In this document: positions 29,250 to 38,527 of the stretch, piece after piece
Layout of the letters: each line of letters opens with the position of its first letter
Numbering within the stretch: position 1 is the first letter of the stretch
Source of the DNA: an uncultured Prevotellaceae bacterium
Lineage (GTDB): Bacteria > Bacteroidota > Bacteroidia > Bacteroidales > Muribaculaceae
Direction of reading: 5' to 3'
Length of the DNA stretch: 64,000 bases
NCBI GenBank assembly: GCA_947306175.1
Contig: CAMZFV010000007.1
Coordinates: forward strand, 1 to 64,000
Made by a program: the position numbers and the translations under genes
Notes under the pieces: model-generated
Told to the model about the DNA's origin: nothing
Databases searched by the model: none
Seen by the model: the letters and a program-made list of their open reading frames with translations, nothing else

Positions 29250-30365
29250 TTACAGGACTCCGAGGATGGAATAGACTTGGTTGACCATGGCGAGGCGGTC
29301 GATGTCGGGGCGGGTTGAGAAGAAGAGGAAGATGAGGTCTCGCTCGGGGATCTTGCCTGCGTAAATCGTGAAACCGCCGTTGTCGCCCAAGTGATAGACG
29401 TGGGTGGGACGCTGCGGCAGGTCCTGCACGAAGAAGCCGTAGCCATAGCCCGTGTTAAGCTGGTAGCCGTACTCGGCATCCGCTGGAATCTGAATCCAGG
29501 GATTGTAAGCCAAGCGCTTGCTGGCCGCTGTCCACACCTTGTTGTCACGCAGGGCACGTTCCCAATTCACGAAGTCGTTGATGGAGCAGTACAGCGCGCC
29601 ATCGGCCTTGGTGCCAAAGAAACTCTCTTCGCCGTAGTCATACTCCTGCCACTGGGCCATATCATCACGCTCGTAGCCGTGTGCCATGCAGGTTATGTTG
29701 CGGTCAGGCTCAAAGTAACGGCAAGTCAGCATGCCCGCCTTATTGAAGACGTTCTCTTGCATATAGGTCTCGAAGGGGATGCCCGTGGCGCGTTCCACAA
29801 TCTGGTAAATCAACTGGAACGTGGGGTTGATGTACTCGTATTGCGTACCCGGCTGGAAATTCAGGTGATCAAGCGTCTTCATGTAACCCACCGAAGTGAC
29901 ATCGGTGCTATATAGGACGAAATTGCGGTCGTTGCGGGGACGCGCATCGGGGATGCCCGACGTATGGCTCATGATGTGATGCAAGGTGATATCCTTGAAA
30001 AATGGTGCCTGGAACTCAGGGAAGAACTTCGACAAGGGGTCATTAAGCGATAAGACACCCTGCTCGGCCAGTTGCAGCAATGCCACTGCTGAGAACTGCT
30101 TGGATACCGAGGCGATGCAGAAGTTGGTCGCAAAGGTCACGGGAGACTTGGTCTCCATGTCGGCCAGGCCAAAGCAATGGCTGTAAAGGGTGTCATTGCC
30201 CTGCATGATGAGCACGGCGGCGCCCGGCTCATCGGGGTTGTTATACACTGCACCGAAGACCTCGTCGATGCGTTTGGTTGTCTCTTCTGATAACATATTC
30301 TTTGCCTGCATGGTGGAGGCCACAGCCATCAACACCATAAATATTACTATTGCCTTTTTCATCAT
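29250..30365 (-). CDS. Beta-lactamase family serine hydrolase, secreted
   Basis: FCIASVSKQFSAVALLQLAEQGVLSL (SxxK); YEYINPTFQLI; signal peptide MMKKAIVIFMVLMAVASTMQA. Confidence 0.87.
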   Translation of the reverse strand: MMKKAIVIFMVLMAVASTMQAKNMLSEETTKRIDEVFGAVYNNPDEPGAAVLIMQGNDTLYSHCFGLADMETKSPVTFATNFCIASVSKQFSAVALLQLAEQGVLSLNDPLSKFFPEFQAPFFKDITLHHIMSHTSGIPDARPRNDRNFVLYSTDVTSVGYMKTLDHLNFQPGTQYEYINPTFQLIYQIVERATGIPFETYMQENVFNKAGMLTCRYFEPDRNITCMAHGYERDDMAQWQEYDYGEESFFGTKADGALYCSINDFVNWERALRDNKVWTAASKRLAYNPWIQIPADAEYGYQLNTGYGYGFFVQDLPQRPTHVYHLGDNGGFTIYAGKIPERDLIFLFFSTRPDIDRLAMVNQVYSILGVL

Positions 30366-30430
30366 AGGGACAAAATTAGTTTATTTTATCTAAAAGTAGT
30401 AACTTTGCGGCGAAAATTTGAACGATAGCA

Positions 30431-31102
30431 ATGATTCAAGTCAAAATTGATCCACGAATACTGGATGCGTGCCCTGCATGCCGCATCGGACTTATCAGCG
30501 CGGATGTGGTCAACGACCCCACCTGCGATGAACTGTGGGCCGAGATTGAGGCGGCTGCCAGCGAAATCAATGAGCGCTACGAATTGCTGGAAATCAACCA
30601 GCGACCTGCCATTGCAGGCACTCGACATTTGTATAAAACGTTGGGCAAAGATCCCAGCCGCTACCGCGTGTCGAGCGAAGCCCTGTGCCGCCGCATCATC
30701 CGAGGCTTGGGCATCTACCGCTTGACTACACTCATCGACGTGGTCAATCTGGTGTCCATCAAGAGCGGATATGCCATCAGCGGTCTGGATGGTGACCGCA
30801 TCGTGGGCGACACCTTGACCATGAGCGTGGGCACCGCCGAAGATGTGTATAACGGCATCGGGCGTGGCGTGCTCAACATCGAAGGGATGCCTGTCTATCG
30901 GGATGCGATGGGTCCCATTGCCACCCCGACGAGTGACGAGGAACGCACCAAGTTCACCGAGCAGACCGTCAAGGCGCAGATCAACATCAATGCCTTCGCT
31001 CCCGAGATGCCGCTTGAAGAGGCCGTGGACTGGATGGCAGCTCTGCTCAAGAAATATGCCCACGCGACCAATGTGGAAACTGGAATCATAGACTTTAGCT
31101 AA
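30431..31102 (+). CDS. B3/4 (tRNA-editing-like) domain protein
   Basis: GTRHLYKTLGKDPSRYRVSSEALCRRIIRGLGIYRLTTLIDVVNLVSI. Confidence 0.8.
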   Translation: MIQVKIDPRILDACPACRIGLISADVVNDPTCDELWAEIEAAASEINERYELLEINQRPAIAGTRHLYKTLGKDPSRYRVSSEALCRRIIRGLGIYRLTTLIDVVNLVSIKSGYAISGLDGDRIVGDTLTMSVGTAEDVYNGIGRGVLNIEGMPVYRDAMGPIATPTSDEERTKFTEQTVKAQININAFAPEMPLEEAVDWMAALLKKYAHATNVETGIIDFS

Positions 31103-31104
31103 GT

Positions 31105-31187
31105 AAACTACTAATTACACGAATTTTTACGAATTAATTGTTTTGTGTAACCAATTTAATTAGTTTAATTAGCGAAATTAGTAGTTT
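31105..31187. repeat. AAACTACTAATTACACGAATT...TTAGCGAAATTAGTAGTTT dispersed palindrome
   Basis: Inverted arms at both ends. Confidence 0.7.
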
Positions 31188-31205
31188 AATAACAGATAAC
31201 TGAAT

Positions 31206-31811
31206 ATGGAAATTTTACAGATTATTGAAAAGAACATCAACCAGCGCTACATCGATCAGGTGGTGGAGACCCTCAAGGATGGCGGCCTCATCATCTACCC
31301 GACCGATACCGTGTATGCGTTGGGCTGTGACGCACTCAACAACCAAGCCATCGAGCGCATCTGCTCCATGAAGGAGATGAAGTCGGCCAAGACCAATCTG
31401 TCCATCATCTGTGATGACATCTCACAAGTGGCTCAGTATGCCAAGTTTGACAACACCCAGTTCAGGATGATGAAGTCCAACCTGCCCGGCCCGTTTACCT
31501 TCATCTTCCCTGCTTTATCCAAGTTGCCAAAAGCCTTCAAAGGCCGCAGAACTGTGGGTATCCGTATCCCTGACAATGACATCGCCCTGTCGATTGTCCG
31601 CACGCTGGGAGGACCCATCCTCACGACTTCGGTGCCTGGGGACGACGAGGATTACCGCTGCGAGCCAGGACTGATGGCCGAAGCTTTTGAGTCACAAGTG
31701 GATATCGTCATTGATGCCGGACGTGGCCAACTCATGCCTTCGACCATTGTGGATTGCACTAGCGGCGAACCCACAATTACCCGTCAAGGAAAAGGGAAGC
31801 TGGTTAGTTAA
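31206..31811 (+). CDS. Sua5/YciO/YrdC family, L-threonylcarbamoyladenylate synthase-like
   Basis: LKDGGLIIYPTDTVYALGCDALN; PGPFTFIFPA; RIPDNDIALSIVRTLGGPILTTS. Confidence 0.9.
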   Translation: MEILQIIEKNINQRYIDQVVETLKDGGLIIYPTDTVYALGCDALNNQAIERICSMKEMKSAKTNLSIICDDISQVAQYAKFDNTQFRMMKSNLPGPFTFIFPALSKLPKAFKGRRTVGIRIPDNDIALSIVRTLGGPILTTSVPGDDEDYRCEPGLMAEAFESQVDIVIDAGRGQLMPSTIVDCTSGEPTITRQGKGKLVS

Positions 31812-31842
31812 TAGTTTATAGTTAACAGTTTATAGTTAATAG
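31803..31842. repeat. Heptamer array upstream of thioredoxin-like gene
   Basis: TTAATAG TTTATAG TTAACAG TTTATAG TTAATAG. Confidence 0.75.
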
Positions 31843-31850
31843 ATACAAGA

Positions 31851-32312
31851 ATGAAGAAGTTATTGATATGCTTGACGGCACTGCTTACACTTGCCGCATG
31901 CAACAACAAGACTGACAATCAGGACAATAACGCCTCTGACCAAGCTCAAGCCAACCAGAGTGAAATGATCGCCCCTGGTGAAGATGTTGAAAGCCAAGGC
32001 GAATGGGCCAAGCAGACCACCATCATGACCACTAAACCGATGGTCGTTGATTTCTATGCTACCTGGTGCGGTCCCTGCAAGCAGTTGGCACCCATCCTTG
32101 ACGAAATCGAGAAGAACCACAAGGGAGAGGTAATATTTAAGCGCGTGGATGTTGATCAGGAGCCTGATTTGGCACAGGAATTCCGTGTAGAGGCTATTCC
32201 CATGCTGATGTTCATCACGCCCAAGGGCGAATACCAGACCATCATGGGACTGCAGGAACCACAGGTCATCGAGGCCAAGATTGCAGACCTGCTCAAGCGC
32301 AGTGCAAAATAA
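31851..32312 (+). CDS. Thioredoxin-fold lipoprotein
   Basis: Lipobox LTLAAC; VDFYATWCGPCKQLAPILDEI; VEAIPMLMF. Confidence 0.9.
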   Translation: MKKLLICLTALLTLAACNNKTDNQDNNASDQAQANQSEMIAPGEDVESQGEWAKQTTIMTTKPMVVDFYATWCGPCKQLAPILDEIEKNHKGEVIFKRVDVDQEPDLAQEFRVEAIPMLMFITPKGEYQTIMGLQEPQVIEAKIADLLKRSAK

Positions 32313-32341
32313 AGCCCCAATCGCGGCCATTGCAAAGTACT

Positions 32342-32370
32342 AAAAGGACAATATATTGTCCTTTTTGGCT
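32342..32370 (+). terminator. Palindromic hairpin terminator
   Basis: AAAAGGACAATATATTGTCCTTTT perfect palindrome. Confidence 0.65.
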
Positions 32371-32461
32371 TTTTATTTAATAATGTATGGCTAACATCAT
32401 GATTTTTTCGTAATTTTGGCGCCGCCGAAATTACTTAGCACTCGGAAAAGCTCAAATTAAT

Positions 32462-32492
32462 TTGGCTTTCCCCTCATTTTTCAGTAATTTTG
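32462..32492 (+). promoter_or_regulatory. Bacteroidetes-type promoter TTG-N20-TAATTTTG upstream of lpxD
   Basis: TTG 32462-32464; TAATTTTG 32485-32492. Confidence 0.65.
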
Positions 32493-32536
32493 CGCCCGAT
32501 TTTGAAATATTAGACTAGTCAATATATAACTACATC

Positions 32537-33559
32537 ATGGAGATTACTGCACAACAACTTGCAGCGATGGTTAATGGCACGGTCGATGGCGATGCCTCTA
32601 CTGTGATTAACAACTATGCAAAAATCGAGGAAGCCACGCCAGGTTGCCTGACGTTCCTTGCTAATCCAAAATACACGCATTTCGTTTATACCACCCAGGC
32701 ATCGGCTATCCTGGTGAGAAAGGATTTTGTGGCTGAACAAGAGGTTAAGGCTACACTCATACGCGTGGACGACCCTTACAAGACGCTGGCCGACCTGCTG
32801 AACTTCGTCAACAGTCAGCGCCCCGAGAAACATGGTGTAGAGCAGCCCATTCACGTGGGACAGGGCACTACCCTGCCCGATGACGTTTATGTCGGCGCAT
32901 TTGCTTACATCGGAGAGGGTGTCACCATTGGCAAGAACGTGAAGATTTATCCGCAGGTCTATGTGGGTGACGGTGTGACCCTGGGTGACTATGTGATCCT
33001 CTATCCCGGCGTGAAGATTTATCATGGCTGTCGCATCGGCAACCGCTGCATTGTGCAGGGCGGTGCTATCATCGGTGGCGACGGCTTCGGCTTCGCTCCT
33101 AAGGAGGACGGCACATACGAGAAAATCTCTCAGGTGGGTATCGTCATCCTGGAGGACGATGTGGAAATCGGTGCCAACACGACTATCGACCGTGCCACCA
33201 TGGGTGCAACCGTGGTCAAGAGAGGCGCTAAACTTGATAACCTCATCCAGATTGCCCACAACGTCGAAGTCGGCGAAAGCACCGTCATGGCTGCCCAAGT
33301 GGGCGTTGCCGGCTCGACAAAGATCGGCAAATACAATATGGTGGGTGGTCAAGTGGGCTTTGCCGGACATATCACCGTTGGTGACAAGAACGGTATCGGT
33401 GCTCAGACCGGCGTTGACAACAGCATCGGCAGCAACGGCAAGTGGCTTGGTGCCCCCGTGCAGCCCGCGATGGAATTTGCCCGCCAGGTGGTTTACCTGA
33501 AGCGCTTGGGCGAGATGTACAGCGACATTAAAGACCTGAAAAAGAAAATCAACAATTAG
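32537..33559 (+). CDS. lpxD: UDP-3-O-acylglucosamine N-acyltransferase
   Basis: [17 protein letters not shown]; hexapeptide repeats; [25 protein letters not shown]. Confidence 0.95.
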   Translation: MEITAQQLAAMVNGTVDGDASTVINNYAKIEEATPGCLTFLANPKYTHFVYTTQASAILVRKDFVAEQEVKATLIRVDDPYKTLADLLNFVNSQRPEKHGVEQPIHVGQGTTLPDDVYVGAFAYIGEGVTIGKNVKIYPQVYVGDGVTLGDYVILYPGVKIYHGCRIGNRCIVQGGAIIGGDGFGFAPKEDGTYEKISQVGIVILEDDVEIGANTTIDRATMGATVVKRGAKLDNLIQIAHNVEVGESTVMAAQVGVAGSTKIGKYNMVGGQVGFAGHITVGDKNGIGAQTGVDNSIGSNGKWLGAPVQPAMEFARQVVYLKRLGEMYSDIKDLKKKINN

Positions 33560-33560
33560 A

Positions 33561-33670
33561 GTTTTTAGTTTTAAGTTTTTAGTTTTAAGTATAATTTGTT
33601 TCGCCTATAGCGGAATTGTCAATTCAAGTGATCATACTTAAAACTTACAACTTAAAACTTACAACTTAAA
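33561..33670. repeat. Heptamer-armed inverted element upstream of lpxC/fabZ
   Basis: Left TTTTTAG/TTTTAAG array 33561-33590; right CTTAAAA/CTTACAA array 33637-33670. Confidence 0.8.
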
Positions 33671-33676
33671 AAGATA

Positions 33677-35071
33677 ATGAAACAGACGACACTGAAGAAC
33701 GCCTTCACCGTGACTGGCAAGGGATTGCACACGGGCCAAATGTCAACGGCGACTTTTAAGCCTGCCGAAGTGAACACGGGCTATGTGTTCAAGCGCATCG
33801 ATATGGAGGGTCAACCTACCATTCAGGCGCTTGCCGAACACGTCATTGAGACTACCCGTGGTACCGTCATCGCCAGCAAGAGCAACAAGGAGGCCCGCGT
33901 GAGCACCATTGAGCACGCTATGGCTGCCCTGTATGCAGCTGGCATCGACAACTGCCTGATCGAGGTGAACTGTGGCGAGGTGCCTATCCTTGACGGCAGT
34001 GCCATCAAGTGGTGTGAGGAAATTGAGAAAGCCGGCATCGTCGAACAGGAAGCAGACAAGGAATACTATGTCGTGAAGCAGCGCATCAAAGTCGTTGACA
34101 AGGAAACCGGCTCTTCACTTATTGTGTTGCCAGATGATGATTTCTCCATCGACTGCATGGTTGAGTATGATTCTCCTGTGCTGGGCAATCAATTCGCCTC
34201 ATTGACTGACATCCGCCAGTTCAAGAGTCAGATAGCCGGCAGCCGCACCTTTGTGTTTGTGCGCGAGGTGCAGCCGCTTATCCAGTTGGGTCTCATCAAG
34301 GGCGGCGACTTGGATAACGCCATCGTGATCTATGACACGCCCATGAAACAGGACGATCTGGATCGCATGGCCGACGTGATGAACGTACCCCACAAGGACG
34401 CCAGTGAGTTGGGTTATCTCAACAACAAGCCCTTGGCTTTCAAGAACGAGCCTGCCCGCCACAAACTGCTTGATGTGATGGGCGACCTCGCATTGATCGG
34501 CCGTCCCTTGAAGGGCCGCATCGTTGCCACCCGTCCCGGTCACACCATCAACACCCAGTTGTCAAAGAAAATCCGTCAAGAGCTACGTTACCAGAACGTT
34601 CAGGCCCCTATCTATGACCCGAACAAGGAGCCGCTCTATGACGTCAACCAGATACGCCAGATGCTGCCCCACCGCTATCCCATGCTCCTCGTTGACAAGA
34701 TCATCGAGAAGGGTAAGAAGCACATCGTGGGCATCAAGAACGTGACCGCCAACGAGCCGTTCTTCCAGGGACACTTCCCGCATGAGCCCATCATGCCGGG
34801 CGTGCTCCAGGTCGAGGCCATGGCCCAAGTGGGCGGCATCCTCGTGCTGAGCGGCGTGGATGAGCCTGAGAAATACTCCACCTATTTCCTCAAGATAGAT
34901 AATGTGAAGTTCCGCAGCAAGGTCGTTCCAGGTGACACACTCATCTTCCACCTGTCGATGATGACACCCATCCGCCGCGGCACCGCCATCATGAAGGGCT
35001 ATGCCTTTGTGGGCGAAAAGATCGTCACCGAAGCCGAGTTCATGGCGCAAATCGTCAAAAATCCCGAATAA
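33677..35071 (+). CDS. lpxC/fabZ: Bifunctional UDP-3-O-acyl-GlcNAc deacetylase / 3-hydroxyacyl-ACP dehydratase (LpxC-FabZ fusion)
   Basis: LKNAFTVTGKGLHTGQMS, HAMAALYAAGIDNCLIEV; C-terminal LPHRYPMLLVDKI...GHFPHEPIMPGVLQVEAMAQ. Confidence 0.96.
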   Translation: MKQTTLKNAFTVTGKGLHTGQMSTATFKPAEVNTGYVFKRIDMEGQPTIQALAEHVIETTRGTVIASKSNKEARVSTIEHAMAALYAAGIDNCLIEVNCGEVPILDGSAIKWCEEIEKAGIVEQEADKEYYVVKQRIKVVDKETGSSLIVLPDDDFSIDCMVEYDSPVLGNQFASLTDIRQFKSQIAGSRTFVFVREVQPLIQLGLIKGGDLDNAIVIYDTPMKQDDLDRMADVMNVPHKDASELGYLNNKPLAFKNEPARHKLLDVMGDLALIGRPLKGRIVATRPGHTINTQLSKKIRQELRYQNVQAPIYDPNKEPLYDVNQIRQMLPHRYPMLLVDKIIEKGKKHIVGIKNVTANEPFFQGHFPHEPIMPGVLQVEAMAQVGGILVLSGVDEPEKYSTYFLKIDNVKFRSKVVPGDTLIFHLSMMTPIRRGTAIMKGYAFVGEKIVTEAEFMAQIVKNPE

Positions 35072-35102
35072 CTAATAGAGTTGTAAGTTTAATAAAGAGA
35101 AT

Positions 35103-35876
35103 ATGGACATTCATCAGTTTGCCGTCGTTCACCCTGACGCTAAAATTGGGGAAAATGTGAAAATCGGTCCTTTTGTGACCATCGACGCCAATGTAGAGAT
35201 TGGTGACGGCACTATCATCGATAGTGGAGCCGTTATCCGTAGTGGTGCACGCATCGGTAAGAATTGCCACATCCATGCCAATGCTGTGGTGTGCGACATC
35301 CCACAAGACCTTAAATTCCAGGGAGAAGACACAGTTGCCATCATCGGCGACAACACTGTTATCCGCGAGTTTGTCACCATTCACCGTGGCACAGCCTCTA
35401 AGGGTAAGACCGTGGTGGGTAACAACTGCCTCATCATGGCTTATTCCCACGTGGCTCATGACTGCGTGGTCGGAAACAACGTCATCATGTCTAATGCCGT
35501 ACAGCTTGCCGGTGAGGTTGTTGCCGACGATTTCGCCATCATCGGCGGCGGTGCACTGGTTCATCAGTTCACACACATCGGCAGCCACGTGATGATTCAA
35601 GGAGGCGCACTAGTGAACAAGGACGTACCGCCCTTCTGCATGGTGGCACGCTACCCCATCGTCTATGAGGGTGTGAACAAGATAGGTCTGCACCGCCGTG
35701 GCTACACCAGCGAGCAGATTGACGCCATCGCCGACGTTTACCGCACCATCTATGACTCGGGCATGAACATCACCCAATCCTTGCCCGAGGTGGAGAAACT
35801 TCCTGCCACCCCCGAACGCGACATGATTCTCGAATTTGTGCGTGGCAGCAAGCGCGGCATCGTCCGCAAGCCATAG
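35103..35876 (+). CDS. lpxA: UDP-N-acetylglucosamine O-acyltransferase
   Basis: IHQFAVVHPDAKIGENVKIGPFVTID; AYSHVAHDCVVGNNVIMSNAVQLAG; GLHRRGYT. Confidence 0.95.
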   Translation: MDIHQFAVVHPDAKIGENVKIGPFVTIDANVEIGDGTIIDSGAVIRSGARIGKNCHIHANAVVCDIPQDLKFQGEDTVAIIGDNTVIREFVTIHRGTASKGKTVVGNNCLIMAYSHVAHDCVVGNNVIMSNAVQLAGEVVADDFAIIGGGALVHQFTHIGSHVMIQGGALVNKDVPPFCMVARYPIVYEGVNKIGLHRRGYTSEQIDAIADVYRTIYDSGMNITQSLPEVEKLPATPERDMILEFVRGSKRGIVRKP

Positions 35877-35910
35877 TTTTCAGACAACTGAGAATACTTG
35901 ATAAAACAAA

Positions 35911-35946
35911 CTTGGACAACTATTATTTAATTAATTGTTGTCCAAG
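35911..35946. terminator. Hairpin terminator between convergent lpxA and TPR gene
   Basis: CTTGGACAAC ... GTTGTCCAAG. Confidence 0.65.
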
Positions 35947-35978
35947 TTGTTATTTTGTTGTCAGTGTTGTTTGATGAA

Positions 35979-37220
35979 TTACTGGGCAGATTCGATGGCT
36001 TGGAGTTTATCGGCTTCGCCCAGCTTGTAATAGATGTCGCGCAGGGCGTTGACGAGTTCCTTATTGCGAGGGTTGATAGCGTAGGATTTTTCCAGATAAG
36101 GTAAAGCCTCACGGTAAATCGGATTGACCAAGTCTGCCAACTTCTTGCCATAGAGGTGGCTGTTCTGGCGTGTCTCCATCGCCTTGTTGTAGAAGAAACG
36201 TCCCACATTGAACAAGCCACTGGCATTGCTGTCGTTCAGCTCGATACAGCGCTGGTAATAGGGGAAAGCCTCGTAGATGTCATCATAGTTCTCCACGACG
36301 AGTCCCTTGAGGTTGTATAACTCGTCGTCATTAGGACTGGCAGCCAGCGCCTCGTCAATCAGGTCATTGGCTCCCGAGAAATCCTCACGGGCGAGGAAAT
36401 TGTTGATCAGAATGCGGATGTATTGCGGGTCACTGGTACCGAACTTAACGAATGCGTCCCAAGCCAGTTTCACCACCTCTTTTTCATTGCCCAAGTCGCT
36501 CAGGCAAACGAGTGCATAGTCATAGGCCTCCTTACGGTTGTAACCCGAATGACGAGCGATGCTGAAAAGACGAACGGCATCGATGGTGTCGGCCTTCTGC
36601 CAAGCGGCAATACCCTGATAATAACGCACCTCGGCAACAATACTGTCGGGCTTCACCCAACGTGGGTCGTCGCTACGGGCTGCCATCTGGCAGTAATAGT
36701 CCCAAGCCTTGTAAGCGCCGTCCCAGTCCTTGATATTATAAAGTTCGCTTCCAGCGATGCGGTAATTGTCGTGGTGCTCCACAAGACGATTGACAACCTC
36801 TTTGCTATACTTAGTCTTCACACTGGGACGCTTAGTTTTCTTATCGATGACGGGTTGGCCCTTCTTGTCCAGCACATGGATGGTATCGAGCTTGAGCGCA
36901 ATCAAGCTGTAGTCGTAGGCATCAATTAGAGTGTGACCCATGGCCTTGATATCAATCTTCTTGCCCACTCGGCGGTTATCCATGTACTTATCGTACAGCT
37001 CCAACTTGATGCGGTTAGCCAGTGCCCAGGTCTCGGCACGATTACGGGTCTCGTCATCGGTGAGCGCGGGTTGCAGCTTGCTGAAGGCCTTGTTGTAACT
37101 GTCCACTGTCATGGTCAGCCCACTGATGGCTTTCTTGGCTTCGTTGACCCGCAATTGCTGACCTGAAGCCCCAAGAGCCAGTAGCATCACAATGGCTAAT
37201 ATAGTGGTTATCTTTTTCAC
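35979..37220 (-). CDS. Secreted TPR protein (GTG start suggested at 37220; ORF track gives 37250)
   Basis: VKKITTILAIVMLLALGASGQ signal peptide; TPR-like units; paralogue of 37360-38496. Confidence 0.7.
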   Translation of the reverse strand: MKKITTILAIVMLLALGASGQQLRVNEAKKAISGLTMTVDSYNKAFSKLQPALTDDETRNRAETWALANRIKLELYDKYMDNRRVGKKIDIKAMGHTLIDAYDYSLIALKLDTIHVLDKKGQPVIDKKTKRPSVKTKYSKEVVNRLVEHHDNYRIAGSELYNIKDWDGAYKAWDYYCQMAARSDDPRWVKPDSIVAEVRYYQGIAAWQKADTIDAVRLFSIARHSGYNRKEAYDYALVCLSDLGNEKEVVKLAWDAFVKFGTSDPQYIRILINNFLAREDFSGANDLIDEALAASPNDDELYNLKGLVVENYDDIYEAFPYYQRCIELNDSNASGLFNVGRFFYNKAMETRQNSHLYGKKLADLVNPIYREALPYLEKSYAINPRNKELVNALRDIYYKLGEADKLQAIESAQ

Positions 37221-37359
37221 AATTGTATTCCTTGAAAAATCACGCCGCAAAATTAGTGATTATTCCGCTTGTGTGCAAATGGAGACGGATTTATCAGAAA
37301 GTGAAGAGCGGCAAGGCCTAAAAGGTCTCACCGCTCAATTTACCATTAATATTAAACAA

Positions 37360-38496
37360 TTACTTAACGCCCATCACCTCAAACTTGTAGAGAATATCAT
37401 CAAGGACATTCTTGGCCTTGTTGTCATCGGGATTGAGGTCAGCAGCCTTCTGCAAGAAAGGAATAGCCCTGTCATAGATGGGTTTGAGCTTGGGAACGAG
37501 GTCCTTGTTGGTGGCAGTGGGATTATCATCGATAATCTTCTGAGCCTGCAGATAGAGGCAACGGCCAACATCAAAGAAAGCGTTAGCATAATTGGGATCA
37601 ACCTCGGTAGCCTTGATGTAGAAAGGCAGAGCAGCGTCAATACCATCTACCAGCTCGGTGGTGAAGCCCTTGATGTCATGCAGGGTACCGTTCATGGGAT
37701 CAGCCTTGAGCGCGTTGTCGATGAAATCGTTAGCCTTGTCGTATTCCTGCTTGTCGAGCATACCCTGAACCATGTTGGCCAGCGACGAAGTCTGGAAGTC
37801 AACGATGTTGTTGTCGGTGTAACCCAGCTTGCGGGCCTTAGTAAAGCTATCATAAGCATCAGCAAACTTCTGAATCTGATACTGCGAGTAGCCCTGGAAG
37901 AAACGCACCTGGCTAATCGTGCTGTCGGCAGCTGCCACACCATTCTTGATGGCGAAGTCTGACGATGCAAGGTCAGCATAAGTGCCAAAGGCATCAGCTG
38001 CATTCTCCCAATCGCTGTTCTGCAGATAAACATTACCGGCATTGGCAATGTCACCCATGTGGGCAGTGAGGACACCGATCATTTCCTTGCTGTATTTGGT
38101 CTTCACCTTCTTGGTGCCGTCGCTATTCAGTTTGGGCATACCGGTTTTCTTGTCCATCTCAACAATGGTGTCCAAGGGGAGAGCCTGGAAGAAGTATGAG
38201 TAACCTGCACTCAACAAATCGTTCATCAAGTTGTCATCAACAGGCTGACCGAGCGATTTAGCTCCAAACATGGTGTCATAAAGACTGAAAGCAGCCTTAC
38301 CAGCAGTGTACCAAGTGAGCACGTCTTTTGCACTCTCAGGGTTGGTGAAGGCGGGTTCAATCTTCTCCATCACCTCCATCAGTGCCTGAGGATTGCCAGA
38401 TCCGGCCTTCTTGGAGAGGTCTTTCACGAGGCTCATCTGAGCCGATGCGCCGAACGCCATGATGGCAGCTGCGGCGAAAAGAATCATCTTTTTCAT
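37360..38496 (-). CDS. Secreted TPR protein (start MKKMILF at 38496; ORF track 38508)
   Basis: MKKMILFAAAAIMAFGASAQ; TPR-like C-terminal half. Confidence 0.72.
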   Translation of the reverse strand: MKKMILFAAAAIMAFGASAQMSLVKDLSKKAGSGNPQALMEVMEKIEPAFTNPESAKDVLTWYTAGKAAFSLYDTMFGAKSLGQPVDDNLMNDLLSAGYSYFFQALPLDTIVEMDKKTGMPKLNSDGTKKVKTKYSKEMIGVLTAHMGDIANAGNVYLQNSDWENAADAFGTYADLASSDFAIKNGVAAADSTISQVRFFQGYSQYQIQKFADAYDSFTKARKLGYTDNNIVDFQTSSLANMVQGMLDKQEYDKANDFIDNALKADPMNGTLHDIKGFTTELVDGIDAALPFYIKATEVDPNYANAFFDVGRCLYLQAQKIIDDNPTATNKDLVPKLKPIYDRAIPFLQKAADLNPDDNKAKNVLDDILYKFEVMGVK

Positions 38497-38527
38497 TTTT
38501 GTTAACAATTAAGTTGGTTTATAATGT

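Noticed and set aside
30386-31063. 225-aa minus-strand ORF opposite the B3/4 gene
   Set aside because: Antisense; the plus-strand protein has clear B3/4-type sequence
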